Counted from the first letter of the stretch, positions 50,642 to 59,611 are shown. The stretch: 64,000 bases of DNA from JBKPNJ01 sp963695705 (GCA_963695705.1 CAVOHB010000001.1:62001-126000); one strand, 5' to 3'. The notes: generated by a model from the sequence alone, not told the origin. A program made the numbers and translations.

Positions 50642-51088
50642 TCAGCTGGGGCGGGCCAGGCCACGCCGTCCCGACCGCCAATGACGCAGGACTCCGACGA
50701 TAGCCCAGACAACGAGCACCCAGAGCGGCCAGAACGGGAACAGGTGGCCGGAGACGATCACGCTGACGAACCAGATCACGGTGCAGATCGCAAAGATGCG
50801 CAGCCACTTCCCTGGATGCGATCGCCGGCTTCCCCACGCGGAAGCGCCGCGAGCGGTCGGCGTGGACATCGGGCGTGGCGGAACGGATGGCCGGAGGATG
50901 CGAAGATCGGCCACAATGGGGGCGAGCTCGCCGTAGGTCGCAGCCGAGTAGAGATCGTCGAGCCGTAGCGAGAACTCGTCATACGACAGCCGCCCGTCCG
51001 CATGGGCGTCGCGAAGCTTGGCCGCGACCGCGTCGCGTTCGACCTCGGAGAATCGCATGCCGGGCTGGTAACGAGAGTTTTGGTCCAC
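50642..51088 (-). CDS. DUF1707 (SHOCT-like) domain membrane protein
   Basis: A 148-residue protein. Residues about 10-60 form a DUF1707 domain (MRFSEVERDAVAAKLRDAHADGRLSYDEFSLRLDDLYSAATYGEL), found at the N-terminus of many small actinobacterial membrane proteins. Residues about 95-135 give two hydrophobic segments (IFAICTVIWFVSVIVSG, then LWVLVVWAIVGVL). GTG 51088 is the track start; Met 11 (51058) is equally plausible. It sits alone between map and infA, an insertion into the usual superoperon order. Function unknown. Confidence 0.85.
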   Translation of the reverse strand: MDQNSRYQPGMRFSEVERDAVAAKLRDAHADGRLSYDEFSLRLDDLYSAATYGELAPIVADLRILRPSVPPRPMSTPTARGASAWGSRRSHPGKWLRIFAICTVIWFVSVIVSGHLFPFWPLWVLVVWAIVGVLRHWRSGRRGLARPS

Positions 51089-51286
51089 GTCGTCATCGTC
51101 GTCCCAGCACCGCGTGGATGACAGCGGGGATGACCCTGAGCCGACCCGTAACGGACCCTGAGCATCGTCGCCAGCGGGTTTGCGCCCAACAACTGTCGGC
51201 TCGCGTGCCGACGGACGCTCCTATTCGTGGCCATCATCGGCGTGCCACCTTGTCGGATCGCGTGCAACAAGTGTCTGATCGCGGGT

Positions 51287-52123
51287 TCAGCAGGAGGCCG
51301 GGCCGCCGTACGGTACGCCGAGCTCGAGCAGCTTCGACCTGCCGCCGTCCAGGGCCGTGAGGACCCACGCGCCGGTGTCGGTCAGCGTGAACGTGTGCTC
51401 GAAATGGGCCGCCCACGACCCGTCGGCGGTGACGACGGTCCAGTCGTCCTCCAGGGTCGCCGTCTCGTGGCTGCCCAGGATCACCATCGGCTCGACCGCG
51501 AGAGCGAGCCCCTTCACCAGCCGAGGACCCCTGCCGGGTCGACCGTAGTTGGGCACGTTCGGCGGCTGGTGCATGGCCGACCCGATGCCGTGCCCGACAT
51601 ACTCCTCGACGATTCCGTAGTCGCCGCAGGAGCGGACGTACGACTCGACGGCGGCGGAGATGTCGCTGACCCGGCCACCGAGCCTGGCGGCGGCGAAGCC
51701 GCGCCACATGGACTCCTCACAGACGCGCATCAGCTCGACGTGCTCGTCACGGACATGTCCGATCGGCACCGTGATCGCCGCGTCGCCGTGCCATCCGTCC
51801 ACGATGGCTCCGCAGTCGATCGACAGCAGGTCGCCCTCGTGGAGCTGCCGGGCACCCGGGATCCCGTGCACGACCTCGTTGTTGACCGATGTGCAGATCG
51901 ACGCCGGGAAGCCGTGGTAGCCCTTGAACGACGGCTGCGCGTCGCAGGACCGGATGTGCTCCTCAGCGATCGCATCGAGCTCCCCGGTCGACACACCCGG
52001 CCTCGCCGACGACCTCAGCAGCTGCAGCGCCGTCCCGACGACCATCCCGGCACGCCTCATCAAGGCGACCTGGTCGGCCGTCTTGATCTCGATACCTCGC
52101 TCGCGCAGCATCGGCCGACTCAC
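51287..52123 (-). CDS. map: Methionine aminopeptidase (type I)
   Basis: A 278-residue metallopeptidase removing initiator Met. Metal ligands are readable: Asp in SIDCGAIVDGWHGDAA (two), His in EEYVGHGIG, Glu in AVEPMVILG and Glu in FEHTFTLTD. GTG at 52123 abuts the adk stop (TGAGTG); ATG at 52111, four codons on, is an alternative. It lies after secY-adk, as in spc operons of Gram-positives. Confidence 0.95.
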   Translation of the reverse strand: MSRPMLRERGIEIKTADQVALMRRAGMVVGTALQLLRSSARPGVSTGELDAIAEEHIRSCDAQPSFKGYHGFPASICTSVNNEVVHGIPGARQLHEGDLLSIDCGAIVDGWHGDAAITVPIGHVRDEHVELMRVCEESMWRGFAAARLGGRVSDISAAVESYVRSCGDYGIVEEYVGHGIGSAMHQPPNVPNYGRPGRGPRLVKGLALAVEPMVILGSHETATLEDDWTVVTADGSWAAHFEHTFTLTDTGAWVLTALDGGRSKLLELGVPYGGPASC

Positions 52124-52774
52124 TCAGGCGGACTGGCGCAGGGCGGCGATGGCCCGCTCGGCGACCTCGTCCACCGAACCGGTCGCCTCGATGCTCACCA
52201 GCAGGCCGTGTGACGCGTAGTGCGCCATCAGTGGCTGGGTCTGCTCCGCGTAGACATCGAGCCGGCGGCTGATGGTCTCGGGCATGTCGTCGTCGCGCTG
52301 GAACAGCTCCGAACCACAGAGGTCGCAGACACCCTCGACCTTGGGCGGGTCGAACTCCAGGTGCCACAGGTGAGAGCACTTTCGGCACGTACGCCGGCCG
52401 GCCAGCCGGCGGATGACCTGCTCGTCGTCCATCCGGAGCTCCAGCACGACATCGAGTGGCTTGCCGGCTTCGTCCAGGGTCTTGGTGAGCGCCACGGCCT
52501 GCGGCACCGTGCGGGGGAAGCCGTCCAGCAGGAACCCGGGGGCCGTGTCGTCCTCGGCGAGCCGATCACGGACCATCGCGACAGTCACCTCGTCGGGCAC
52601 CAGGTCGCCGGCATCCATGTACTTCTTCGCCTCGACACCCATCTCGGTGGCCGCGCTGACGTTGGCCCGGAAGATCTCGCCGGTCGAGATTGGCGGAATG
52701 GCGAACTTCGCGGAGATGAACTTCGCCTGCGTACCCTTGCCGGCGCCGGGAGGACCCACCAGGACGATCCGCAT
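52124..52774 (-). CDS. adk: Adenylate kinase (zinc-lid form)
   Basis: A 216-residue kinase interconverting ATP, ADP and AMP. MRIVLVGPPGAGKGTQAKF holds the P-loop (about residues 7-14), and GFLLDGFPRT the AMP site. The lid has C-x2-C ... C-x2-C cysteines (RTCRKC and GVCDLC), so it probably binds zinc, a form that is common in Firmicutes but not universal in actinobacteria. Its ATG overlaps the secY stop by TGATG. Confidence 0.96.
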   Translation of the reverse strand: MRIVLVGPPGAGKGTQAKFISAKFAIPPISTGEIFRANVSAATEMGVEAKKYMDAGDLVPDEVTVAMVRDRLAEDDTAPGFLLDGFPRTVPQAVALTKTLDEAGKPLDVVLELRMDDEQVIRRLAGRRTCRKCSHLWHLEFDPPKVEGVCDLCGSELFQRDDDMPETISRRLDVYAEQTQPLMAHYASHGLLVSIEATGSVDEVAERAIAALRQSA

Positions 52775-54075
52775 CAGCGCAGGAAACCTTCGTAGTTGCG
52801 CTGCTGGAGCTGACTCTCGATCTGCTTGACGGTGTCGAGACCCACGCCCACGATGATGAGGATGGACGTCCCGCCGAAGGGGAAGTTCTGGTTGGCGTTG
52901 ATGAGGACGAACGCGATCAGCGGGATCAACGAGATCATCCCCAGATACAGCGCGCCGGGCAGTGTGATGCGCGACAGCACGTACGCCAGGTAGTCCTCGG
53001 TCGGCTTGCCGGCCCTGATCCCCGGGATGAAACCGCCGTACTTCTTCATGTTGTCGGCGACCTCCTCGGGGTTGAAGGTGATCGCGACATAGAAGTACGT
53101 GAAGAAGATGATCAGCAGGAAGTAGGTGAGCATGTAGATCGGGTGGTCGCCGCGGACGAAGTGCTCCTGGGCCCAGACCGCCCACGGCGCGGTGGGGTTG
53201 AACTGCGCGGCGAGCGCCGGCAGGTACAGCAGGCTGGAGGCGAAGATGACCGGGATGACGCCGGCCTGGTTGACCTTGAGCGGGATGTACGTCGACGTGC
53301 CACCGAACATCTTGCGGCCCACCATCCGCCGCGCGTACTGCACGGGGATCCGCCGCTGCGCCTGTTCGATGAAGATCACCGCAGCGATGATCACCAGCCC
53401 GATCGCGATGATCAGGAAGAACAGGATCCAGCCCTGGGCGCCCGGGTGAGCCTGCTTGATGCCCCACAGCGACGTGGGGAACCTCGAGGCGATCGAGGTG
53501 AAGATCAGGATCGACATGCCGTTGCCGATCCCCCGGTCGGTGATGTTCTCACCGAGCCACATGATGACGCCCGTGCCGGCGGTCATCGTGACGACCATCA
53601 TGATCACCGTGAACATGCGGTCGTCGACCAACAGCGGAAGGTCGCAACCGGTGAACAGGTTCCCCGACCGCGCCAACGCCACGATGCCGGTGGACTGCAG
53701 GATCGCCAGTGCCAGCGTCAGATATCGGGTGTACTGGGTGATCTTGGACTGGCCGGCCTGGCCCTCCTTCTTCAGGGTCTCCAGGCGCGGGATCACCACC
53801 GTCAGCAGCTGGAGGATGATGCTCGCGGTGATGTAGGGCATGATCCCGAGCGCGAACACCGCCAGCTGCAGCAGCGCGCCGCCGGAGAACAGGTTGATCA
53901 GGCTGTAGAGGCCCTGGTTCTGCACGTCGTTCAGGCACTGGTCGACGTTCGGAACGTTCACGCCGGGGGTCGGCACCACCGAGCCCAGCCGGAAGACCGC
54001 GATGATGAACAGCACGAACAGCAACTTGCGTCGCAGATCCGGCGTACGGAACGCGTTGGCGAAGGCGCCTAGCAC
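52774..54075 (-). CDS. secY: Protein translocase subunit SecY
   Basis: A 433-residue channel subunit of the Sec translocon with about ten transmembrane segments. MLGAFANAFRTPDLRRKLLFVLFIIAVFRLG opens it, and GNGMSILIFTSIASRFP, VQYARRMVG and NPEEVADNMKKYGGFIPGIRAG are diagnostic. A 218-nt gap separates it from rplO, longer than elsewhere in the cluster, and contains an AT-richer patch near 54163-54186. Confidence 0.97.
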   Translation of the reverse strand: MLGAFANAFRTPDLRRKLLFVLFIIAVFRLGSVVPTPGVNVPNVDQCLNDVQNQGLYSLINLFSGGALLQLAVFALGIMPYITASIILQLLTVVIPRLETLKKEGQAGQSKITQYTRYLTLALAILQSTGIVALARSGNLFTGCDLPLLVDDRMFTVIMMVVTMTAGTGVIMWLGENITDRGIGNGMSILIFTSIASRFPTSLWGIKQAHPGAQGWILFFLIIAIGLVIIAAVIFIEQAQRRIPVQYARRMVGRKMFGGTSTYIPLKVNQAGVIPVIFASSLLYLPALAAQFNPTAPWAVWAQEHFVRGDHPIYMLTYFLLIIFFTYFYVAITFNPEEVADNMKKYGGFIPGIRAGKPTEDYLAYVLSRITLPGALYLGMISLIPLIAFVLINANQNFPFGGTSILIIVGVGLDTVKQIESQLQQRNYEGFLR

Positions 54076-54293
54076 CGATTCCTCCCACGGGTGACCCCTG
54101 CTCCGGGGGCCTCGGACGTCGTCTCGCAGCCGGGCTCACCGGGATCTGCGGCCGGTGAGTCAACTATCGGACAATAACAGCAAACAGCCCTTCCCCCGGC
54201 ATCGACGGCGAAGCCGGGCCCGCGGTCCGACCCCCGTTCAGACCTCACGTACACCCCTGTCATCCACCCGTCCGGACCCCGCTCGGGGGCTGG

Positions 54294-54734
54294 TCAGACC
54301 TCCGTGGCGGTACCGCCGACGGCCTCGATCTTCTGCTTGGCGGACCTGGAGAACGCGTTCGCGGTGACGTCGAGGGCGACCGTGACCTCGCCCGACCCGA
54401 GCACCTTCACCGGCTCGCCGGGACGGACCGCACCACGTGCGGCCAGGTCGACGGTCGTGACCTCGCCACCGTCTGGATACAGCGCCGACAGCCGGTCGAG
54501 GTTGACCACCTGGAACTCCACCCGGAACGGGCTGGTGAACCCCTTGAGCTTGGGCACCCGCATGTGCAGCGGCATCTGGCCGCCCTCGAACCGGGCGGAG
54601 ACCTGGGTGCGGGCCTTGCTGCCCTTGGTGCCGCGACCCGCGGTCTTGCCCTTGCCGCCCTGGCCACGACCCACCCTGGTCTTGGGGGTCTTGGCGCCCG
54701 GGGCGGGGCGTAGGTGATGGACCCTGAGGGTCAT
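54294..54734 (-). CDS. rplO: 50S ribosomal protein L15
   Basis: A 146-residue late-assembly protein. The Gly/Arg/Lys-rich N-terminus (PGAKTPKTRVGRGQGGKGKTAGRGTKGSKAR) and FEGGQMPLHMRVPKLKGF are the L15 signature; the rest is the C-terminal globular domain. One nucleotide separates it from rpmD. Confidence 0.96.
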   Translation of the reverse strand: MTLRVHHLRPAPGAKTPKTRVGRGQGGKGKTAGRGTKGSKARTQVSARFEGGQMPLHMRVPKLKGFTSPFRVEFQVVNLDRLSALYPDGGEVTTVDLAARGAVRPGEPVKVLGSGEVTVALDVTANAFSRSAKQKIEAVGGTATEV

Positions 54735-54735
54735 G

Positions 54736-54918
54736 TCAGTCGACCTCCTCGACGCTGATCAGGTGCGGGATCGTCGCGAGCATCCCGCGGATCTCGGGGC
54801 GATCCTCCTTGACCACGACGTCGCCGATCCGCTTCAGACCGAGCGAACGCAGGGTCTGCCGTTGGTTCTGCTTCCGGCCGATGCCGGACCGCGTCTGGCG
54901 GACCTTCAGGCGTCCCAT
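54736..54918 (-). CDS. rpmD: 50S ribosomal protein L30
   Basis: A 60-residue protein, MGRLKVRQTRSGIGRKQNQRQ followed by TLRSLGLKRIGDVVV and ending HLISVEEVD, matching bacterial L30. Its ATG overlaps the rpsE stop by one base (TGATG). Confidence 0.96.
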   Translation of the reverse strand: MGRLKVRQTRSGIGRKQNQRQTLRSLGLKRIGDVVVKEDRPEIRGMLATIPHLISVEEVD

Positions 54919-55514
54919 CACTGAGCCACCTCCGCGCGGGCCTTGAGCAGCGCCGCTGGGGTGACGTGCTCGACGGACAGGCCGCGGCGGGCCGCGACCG
55001 CCTCGGGCTGCTCGAGACTCCGCAGCGCCGTCTCGGTCGCGTGCACGATGTTGATCGCGTTGGACGAGCCGAGCGACTTGCTGAGCACGTCGCGGATGCC
55101 GGCGCATTCGAGGACCGCGCGGACGGGTCCGCCCGCGATCACCCCGGTACCGGGAGCCGCGGGGCGCAGCAGCACAACGCCGGCGGCCTTCTCTCCCTGG
55201 ACCGGGTGGGGGATGGTGCCCTGGATCCTCGGCACCTTGAAGAAGCTCTTCTTCGCCTCCTCGACGCCCTTGGCGATCGCCGCGGGCACCTCCTTGGCCT
55301 TGCCGTACCCGATGCCCACCATGCCGTCGCCGTCACCGACGACGACCAGGGCGGTGAAGCTGAAGCGACGACCGCCCTTGACGACCTTGGCGACGCGGTT
55401 GATCGCGACGACACGCTCGATGTAGGCGGCTTTGTCCGCCGCTCCGCCGCGACGATCGTCGCGGCCACGACGCTCGCCACCGGCACCGCCACTGCGGCGC
55501 TGGGGTCCGCTCAT
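54918..55514 (-). CDS. rpsE: 30S ribosomal protein S5
   Basis: A 198-residue protein at the mRNA entry channel. The double-stranded RNA-binding S5 domain begins at YIERVVAINRVAKVVKGGRRFSFTALVVVGDG (about residue 31), and the C-terminal half has AGGPVRAVLECAGIRDVLSKSLGSSNAIN. The first 30 residues are Arg/Gly-rich (RRSGGAGGERRGRDD), an extension that varies among actinobacteria. Confidence 0.97.
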   Translation of the reverse strand: MSGPQRRSGGAGGERRGRDDRRGGAADKAAYIERVVAINRVAKVVKGGRRFSFTALVVVGDGDGMVGIGYGKAKEVPAAIAKGVEEAKKSFFKVPRIQGTIPHPVQGEKAAGVVLLRPAAPGTGVIAGGPVRAVLECAGIRDVLSKSLGSSNAINIVHATETALRSLEQPEAVAARRGLSVEHVTPAALLKARAEVAQ

Positions 55515-55545
55515 TCGAACTACCTTCTCTCTGTCGGGTCGTACA

Positions 55546-55929
55546 TCAGAACGTCAGACCGGTCTTGCGGGCGCCGTCGGCCACGGCGGCGACCCGCCCG
55601 TGGTAGCGGTGTCCGGCGCGGTCGAAGACCACGCTGTCGATACCGGCCGCCTTGGCCCGCTCGGCCGCGAGCTCGCCCACCCTGGTCGCCTTGGCGGTCT
55701 TGTCACCCTCCAGGGTACGGACGTCGGCTTCCATCGTGCTCGCCGAGACGAGCGTGCGGCCGGCAACGTCGTCGATGACCTGGGCGGAGATGTGCCGGCT
55801 GGACCGGGTCACGACCAGGCGCGGACGCTCGGTCGTACCGGAGATCTTCTTGCGCACCCGCACCTGTCGGCGCAGCCGCGAAGCCGTCTTGTCGGCTGTG
55901 TGCTTGCTGTGTCGGACACCGATTGCCAC
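55546..55929 (-). CDS. rplR: 50S ribosomal protein L18
   Basis: A 127-residue 5S rRNA-binding protein. It ends RAKAAGIDSVVFDRAGHRYHGRVAAVADGARKTGLTF, the L18 signature, and has RPRLVVTRSSRHISAQVIDD in the middle. GTG start. Between rplF and rpsE. Confidence 0.97.
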   Translation of the reverse strand: MAIGVRHSKHTADKTASRLRRQVRVRKKISGTTERPRLVVTRSSRHISAQVIDDVAGRTLVSASTMEADVRTLEGDKTAKATRVGELAAERAKAAGIDSVVFDRAGHRYHGRVAAVADGARKTGLTF

Positions 55930-55932
55930 GGT

Positions 55933-56475
55933 CTACTTACCAGCCTTTCCGACCTTGCGGCGGACCTGCTCGCCCGCGTAGCGGATGCCCTTGCCCTTGT
56001 AGGGCTCGGGCTTGCGCAGCTTGCGGATGTTGGCGGCCACCTCGCCGACCTGCTGCTTGTCGATGCCCTGGACGGCCAGCCTGGTCGGCGACTCGACCGT
56101 GAACGTGACACCGTCCGGCGCGTCGAAGGTGATCGAGTGGCTGTAGCCGAGCGCGAACTCCAGCTGGGTCGGACCTCTCGACTGCACCCGGTATCCCACG
56201 CCGACGATCTCGAGCTTCTTCTCATACCCGGTGGTGACACCGGCCACCATGTTGGCGACCAGCGTGCGTGACAGGCCGTGCAGCGCCTTGCTCTCGCGCT
56301 CGTCGTTCGGCCGCTTGAGCTCGAGCGCACCGTCACCGTCGCGGGCGACGTCGATCGGCGCGGCGACCGTGTGTGACAACGTGCCCCTCGGCCCCTTCAC
56401 GGTGACCGTGCGACCGTCGATGGCCACATCGACACCTGAGGGCACGGCGACGGGGAGCTTACCGATACGTGACAT
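55933..56475 (-). CDS. rplF: 50S ribosomal protein L6
   Basis: A 180-residue protein near the factor-binding centre. MSRIGKLPVAVPSGVDVAIDG starts it, and the two related L6 folds end with PEPYKGKGIRYAGEQVRRKVGKAGK. Only three nucleotides separate it from rplR. Confidence 0.97.
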   Translation of the reverse strand: MSRIGKLPVAVPSGVDVAIDGRTVTVKGPRGTLSHTVAAPIDVARDGDGALELKRPNDERESKALHGLSRTLVANMVAGVTTGYEKKLEIVGVGYRVQSRGPTQLEFALGYSHSITFDAPDGVTFTVESPTRLAVQGIDKQQVGEVAANIRKLRKPEPYKGKGIRYAGEQVRRKVGKAGK

Positions 56476-56493
56476 GTTCCTGGTCTCCTTCCG

Positions 56494-56901
56494 TCACCAG
56501 ACGTAGGCGAGGACTTCTCCGCCTACACCCTTGTAGTTGGCCTGACGGTCGGTGAGCAGGCCCTGCGAGGTCGAGATGATCGCGACGCCGAGCCCGCCGA
56601 GCACTCTCGGCAGGTTGGTCGACTTGGCGTAGACCCGCAGTCCCGGCTTGCTGATCCTGCGGACCCCCGCCAGCGAACGCTCCCGGCTGGGACCGTACTT
56701 GAGCGAGAGCACGAGGGACCTGCCGACCGCGCCGGCCTCCGGCTCCTCGACCCGCCAGGAGCCGATGTAGCCCTCCTGCTGCAGGATCTCGGCCACGCCC
56801 GCCTTCAGCTTGCTGTAGGGCATGGCCACGTCGTCGTGGTACGCCTGGTTCGCGTTGCGCAGCCGCGTCAGCATGTCTGCGATGGGGTCTGTCATGGTCA
56901 T
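56494..56901 (-). CDS. rpsH: 30S ribosomal protein S8
   Basis: A 135-residue 16S-binding protein and known translational repressor of spc genes in E. coli. MTMTDPIADMLTRLRNANQAYHD and the C-terminal ISTSQGLLTDRQANYKGVGGEVLAYVW are typical. I chose ATG 56901 over the long upstream frame because of length and similarity. Confidence 0.97.
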   Translation of the reverse strand: MTMTDPIADMLTRLRNANQAYHDDVAMPYSKLKAGVAEILQQEGYIGSWRVEEPEAGAVGRSLVLSLKYGPSRERSLAGVRRISKPGLRVYAKSTNLPRVLGGLGVAIISTSQGLLTDRQANYKGVGGEVLAYVW

Positions 56902-56983
56902 GGGCCTAGGGCCTCTTTCCGGCCGTGGTTTCGCGCCGCTGCCTGGCAGCGGGCACGACCTTCGGCGATCGAAGAAATGGGAA

Positions 56984-57169
56984 CTACCAGCTGCTCTTGG
57001 TGATGCCGGGCAGCTCGCCACGATGTGCCATCTCACGAAGGCAGATGCGGCAGAGGCCGAACTTGCGGTAGACCGCCTTCGGCCGCCCGCAGCGCTGGCA
57101 TCGGGTGTAGCCGCGAACCTTGAACTTCGGTTTGCGCGCCGCTTTGACTCTCAGTGCTGTCTTTGCCAT
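56984..57169 (-). CDS. rpsN: 30S ribosomal protein S14, type Z
   Basis: A 61-residue zinc-form S14. MAKTALRVKAARKPKFKVRGYTRCQRCGRPKAV has the first Cys pair, and LCRICLRE the second. Type Z is the standard S14 inside the spc operon in Gram-positives. Three nucleotides after rplE. Confidence 0.97.
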   Translation of the reverse strand: MAKTALRVKAARKPKFKVRGYTRCQRCGRPKAVYRKFGLCRICLREMAHRGELPGITKSSW

Positions 57170-57172
57170 CGC

Positions 57173-57742
57173 TCAGGACTCCTTGAACGGAAAGCCGAGA
57201 TGCCGCAGCAGCGCCCGACCCTCCTCGTCATTGCTGGCTGTCGTCACGACCGTGATGTCCATTCCCCGTGAACGGTCGATCCGGTCCTGGTCGATCTCGT
57301 GGAACATCACCTGCTCGGTCAGGCCGAACGTGTAGTTGCCGCGCCCGTCGAACTGCCGCGGAGAGAGCCCGCGGAAGTCACGGATGCGGGGCAGCGCCAA
57401 CGTCAGCACGCGGTCGAGGAACTCCCACATCCGGTCGCCGCGCAGCGTCACGTGGGCGCCGATCGGCATCCCCTCGCGCAGCTTGAACTGTGCGATGGAC
57501 TTCCGGGCCCGCGTGACGGACGGCTTCTGTCCGGTGATCGCGGTCAGGTCGCGCACCGCCCCCTCGATCAGCTTGGAGTCCCGGGCCGCCTCGCCGACGC
57601 CCATGTTGACCACGATCTTGGTCAGGCCGGGCACCTGCATGACGTTGGCGAAGCCGAACTCCTGTCGCAGGGCCGGCAGGATCTCCTCGCGGTAGCGGAC
57701 CTTGAACCGTGGCATGGTGCGTTCGCTCTGCGTCGTGGTCAT
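57173..57742 (-). CDS. rplE: 50S ribosomal protein L5
   Basis: A 189-residue 5S-binding protein contacting P-site tRNA. VPGLTKIVVNMGVGEAARDSKLIEGAVRDL and MDITVVTTASNDEEGRALLRHLGFPF mark the family. ATG at 57742 overlaps the rplX stop (TGATG); a later ATG at Met 10 (57715) would also give a full L5. Confidence 0.97.
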   Translation of the reverse strand: MTTTQSERTMPRFKVRYREEILPALRQEFGFANVMQVPGLTKIVVNMGVGEAARDSKLIEGAVRDLTAITGQKPSVTRARKSIAQFKLREGMPIGAHVTLRGDRMWEFLDRVLTLALPRIRDFRGLSPRQFDGRGNYTFGLTEQVMFHEIDQDRIDRSRGMDITVVTTASNDEEGRALLRHLGFPFKES

Positions 57743-58116
57743 CAGGCCTCCTCGCCGGTTCGCTTGGCGACCCGGACGCTGCGCTGCGCCGGGTACGTCG
57801 AGCCGTCGGTGCGCCGCTTGCTGACGTTGTCGCGGCGGAACGCGACCCGGGTCGGCACGGACTTGTGGTCGACGTCGACCAGCAGCATCACGTTGGAGAC
57901 GTGGATCGACGCCTCCTGGGTGATGATGCCGCCGGTCGTCCCCGCCCGGCCGCCCGCGTTGACAACCTTGGTGTGCCGCTTGATCCGGTTGATGCCCTCG
58001 ACGATCACCCGATCCTGTTCGGTGAGCACCGAGATGACCTTGCCCTCGGCGCCCTTGTCCTTGCCGGCGATCACGCGGACGTGGTCGCCCTTCTTGATGT
58101 TCAGGCTCTTGGGCAT
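57742..58116 (-). CDS. rplX: 50S ribosomal protein L24
   Basis: A 124-residue assembly initiator with a KOW motif: GDHVRVIAGKDKGAEGKVISVLTE near residues 9-32. ATG at 58116 overlaps the rplN stop by one base; a GTG one codon earlier (58119) is the longer option. The C-terminal RTDGSTYPAQRSVRVAKRTGEEA is actinobacterial in length. Confidence 0.96.
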   Translation of the reverse strand: MPKSLNIKKGDHVRVIAGKDKGAEGKVISVLTEQDRVIVEGINRIKRHTKVVNAGGRAGTTGGIITQEASIHVSNVMLLVDVDHKSVPTRVAFRRDNVSKRRTDGSTYPAQRSVRVAKRTGEEA

Positions 58117-58484
58117 CACAGCACCTCCGGGGCGAGCGAGATGATCTTCATGAACTTCTTCTCGCGCAGCTCACGGCCGACCGGTCCGAAGATGCGCGTC
58201 CCTCTGGGCTCGCCGTCGATCCGAAGGATCACCGCAGCGTTCTCATCGAACCTGATGTAGGAGCCGTCCGGGCGGCGTCGCTCCTTGATCGTGCGAACGA
58301 TCACGGCCTTGACGACATCGCCCTTCTTCACGCTCGCACCGGGGATGGCGTCCTTGACCGTGGCGACGATGACGTCGCCGATGCCCGCGTATCGCCGTCC
58401 TGAGCCGCCGAGCACGCGGATGCACAGGATCTGCTTGGCACCCGTGTTGTCGGCGACCTTCAGCCGCGACTCCTGCTGGATCAT
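58116..58484 (-). CDS. rplN: 50S ribosomal protein L14
   Basis: A 122-residue protein starting MIQQESRLKVADNTGAKQILCIRVLGGSGRRYAGIGDVI and ending REKKFMKIISLAPEVL, both near-universal L14 sequence. A 106-nt gap separates it from rpsQ, the boundary between the S10 and spc operons. Confidence 0.98.
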   Translation of the reverse strand: MIQQESRLKVADNTGAKQILCIRVLGGSGRRYAGIGDVIVATVKDAIPGASVKKGDVVKAVIVRTIKERRRPDGSYIRFDENAAVILRIDGEPRGTRIFGPVGRELREKKFMKIISLAPEVL

Positions 58485-58590
58485 CGAATCTCCTGGTTGT
58501 CTCGCCGGTTCTCACGTCGCCGTGAGCCTTGCGGAACGTCACTGTGCCGACGCCGGCCGTCGGTTGTCACTTGCTGGGTCACCTGTTAGG

Positions 58591-58929
58591 TCACTTGGCC
58601 TTTTCGAGAACCTCGACGACGCGCCAGCGCTTGGTGGCGGACATCGGGCGGGTCTCCATGATGACCACCCGGTCGCCGACACCACACTGGTTCTGCTCAT
58701 CGTGGGCCTTCAGCTTGCTCGTGCGTCGCAGAACCTTGCCGTACAGGGCGTGCTTGACCCGGTCCTCGACCGCCACGACCACGGTCTTCTCCATCTTGTC
58801 GCTGAGCACGAGACCCTCGCGGGTCTTGCGCCGGCTGCGCTCACTGGTCTGTGTTGAACTGGTCCCTGTTGAACCGATTGCGGTCACGTTCTCTCTCTCG
58901 CTACTGGTCTCGTCCGTGGTCTCAGTCAT
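58591..58929 (-). CDS. rpsQ: 30S ribosomal protein S17, N-terminally extended
   Basis: A 112-residue S17 with OB fold from about residue 33 (RRKTREGLVLSDKMEKTVVVAVEDRVKHALYGKVL) to the C-terminus. The first 32 residues are Thr/Ser/Glu-rich (MTETTDETSSERENVTAIGS) and not part of the fold. The ATG overlaps rpmC by ATGA. The extension resembles the Thr/Glu-rich start of S9 in this window. Confidence 0.95.
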   Translation of the reverse strand: MTETTDETSSERENVTAIGSTGTSSTQTSERSRRKTREGLVLSDKMEKTVVVAVEDRVKHALYGKVLRRTSKLKAHDEQNQCGVGDRVVIMETRPMSATKRWRVVEVLEKAK

Positions 58930-59189
58930 GCCGCGCCCTCATCGGAGTCGCCGGTGTCGTAGGGCCCGTTGTCGAAGGGTTCGGTGATGCCGAGCTCGCG
59001 TTCACGCATGATCGTGTAGATCCGGGCGATCTCGTGCCGCACCGTGCGCAGCCGCCCGTGGCTCTCCAGCTGGCCGGTCGCCGCCTGGAACCGTAGGTTG
59101 AACAGCTCCTGCTTGGCCTCGGCCAGCTTCTGGGCGAGCTCGTCCTCGGGCAGGTTGCGCAGCTCACCGGCGGTCGTCACCGGGCTCAT
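58926..59189 (-). CDS. rpmC: 50S ribosomal protein L29
   Basis: An 87-residue protein at the polypeptide exit tunnel. The core is LRNLPEDELAQKLAEAKQELFNLRFQAATGQLESHGRLRTVRHEIARIYTIMRERE. About 18 acidic residues follow (EPFDNGPYDTGDSDEGAA). It overlaps rplP by TGATG and rpsQ by ATGA. Confidence 0.96.
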   Translation of the reverse strand: MSPVTTAGELRNLPEDELAQKLAEAKQELFNLRFQAATGQLESHGRLRTVRHEIARIYTIMRERELGITEPFDNGPYDTGDSDEGAA

Positions 59190-59608
59190 CAGAACTCACC
59201 TGCTTCCCGGCTGACGAACCGGCACTTCATCGGCAGCTTGTGCATGGCGAGCCGCATCGCCTCACGGGCGACCGGCTCGGTGATGCCGGACAGCTCGAAC
59301 ATGACCCGCCCGGGCTTGACGTTGGCGATCCACCACTCCGGCGAGCCCTTGCCCGAGCCCATCCGGGTCTCGGCCGGCTTCTTGGTCAGCGGCCGGTCGG
59401 GGTAGATGTTGATCCACACCTTTCCGCCACGCTTGATGTGCCGGGTCATCGCGATACGCGCCGACTCGATCTGCCGGTTGGTCACGTAGTGGCTCTCGAC
59501 CGCCTGGATGCCATAGTCACCGAACGCGAGCCTCGTGCCACCCTTGGCCTTTCCGGTCCGCTTGGGGTGGTGCTGCTTGCGGTGCTTGACCCTGCGCGGG
59601 ATCAACAC
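59189..59608 (-). CDS. rplP: 50S ribosomal protein L16
   Basis: A 139-residue protein near the A site and central protuberance. MLIPRRVKHRKQHHPKRTGKAKGGTRLAFGDYGIQAVE and the RMGSGKGSPEWWIANVKPGRVMFELSG block are universal. GTG start at 59608. Confidence 0.98.
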   Translation of the reverse strand: MLIPRRVKHRKQHHPKRTGKAKGGTRLAFGDYGIQAVESHYVTNRQIESARIAMTRHIKRGGKVWINIYPDRPLTKKPAETRMGSGKGSPEWWIANVKPGRVMFELSGITEPVAREAMRLAMHKLPMKCRFVSREAGEF

Positions 59609-59611
59609 GGG

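Noticed and set aside
54076..54293. Promoter inside the secY leader
   Set aside because: An AT-richer patch exists near 54163-54186, but no -35/-10 pair with proper spacing was found.
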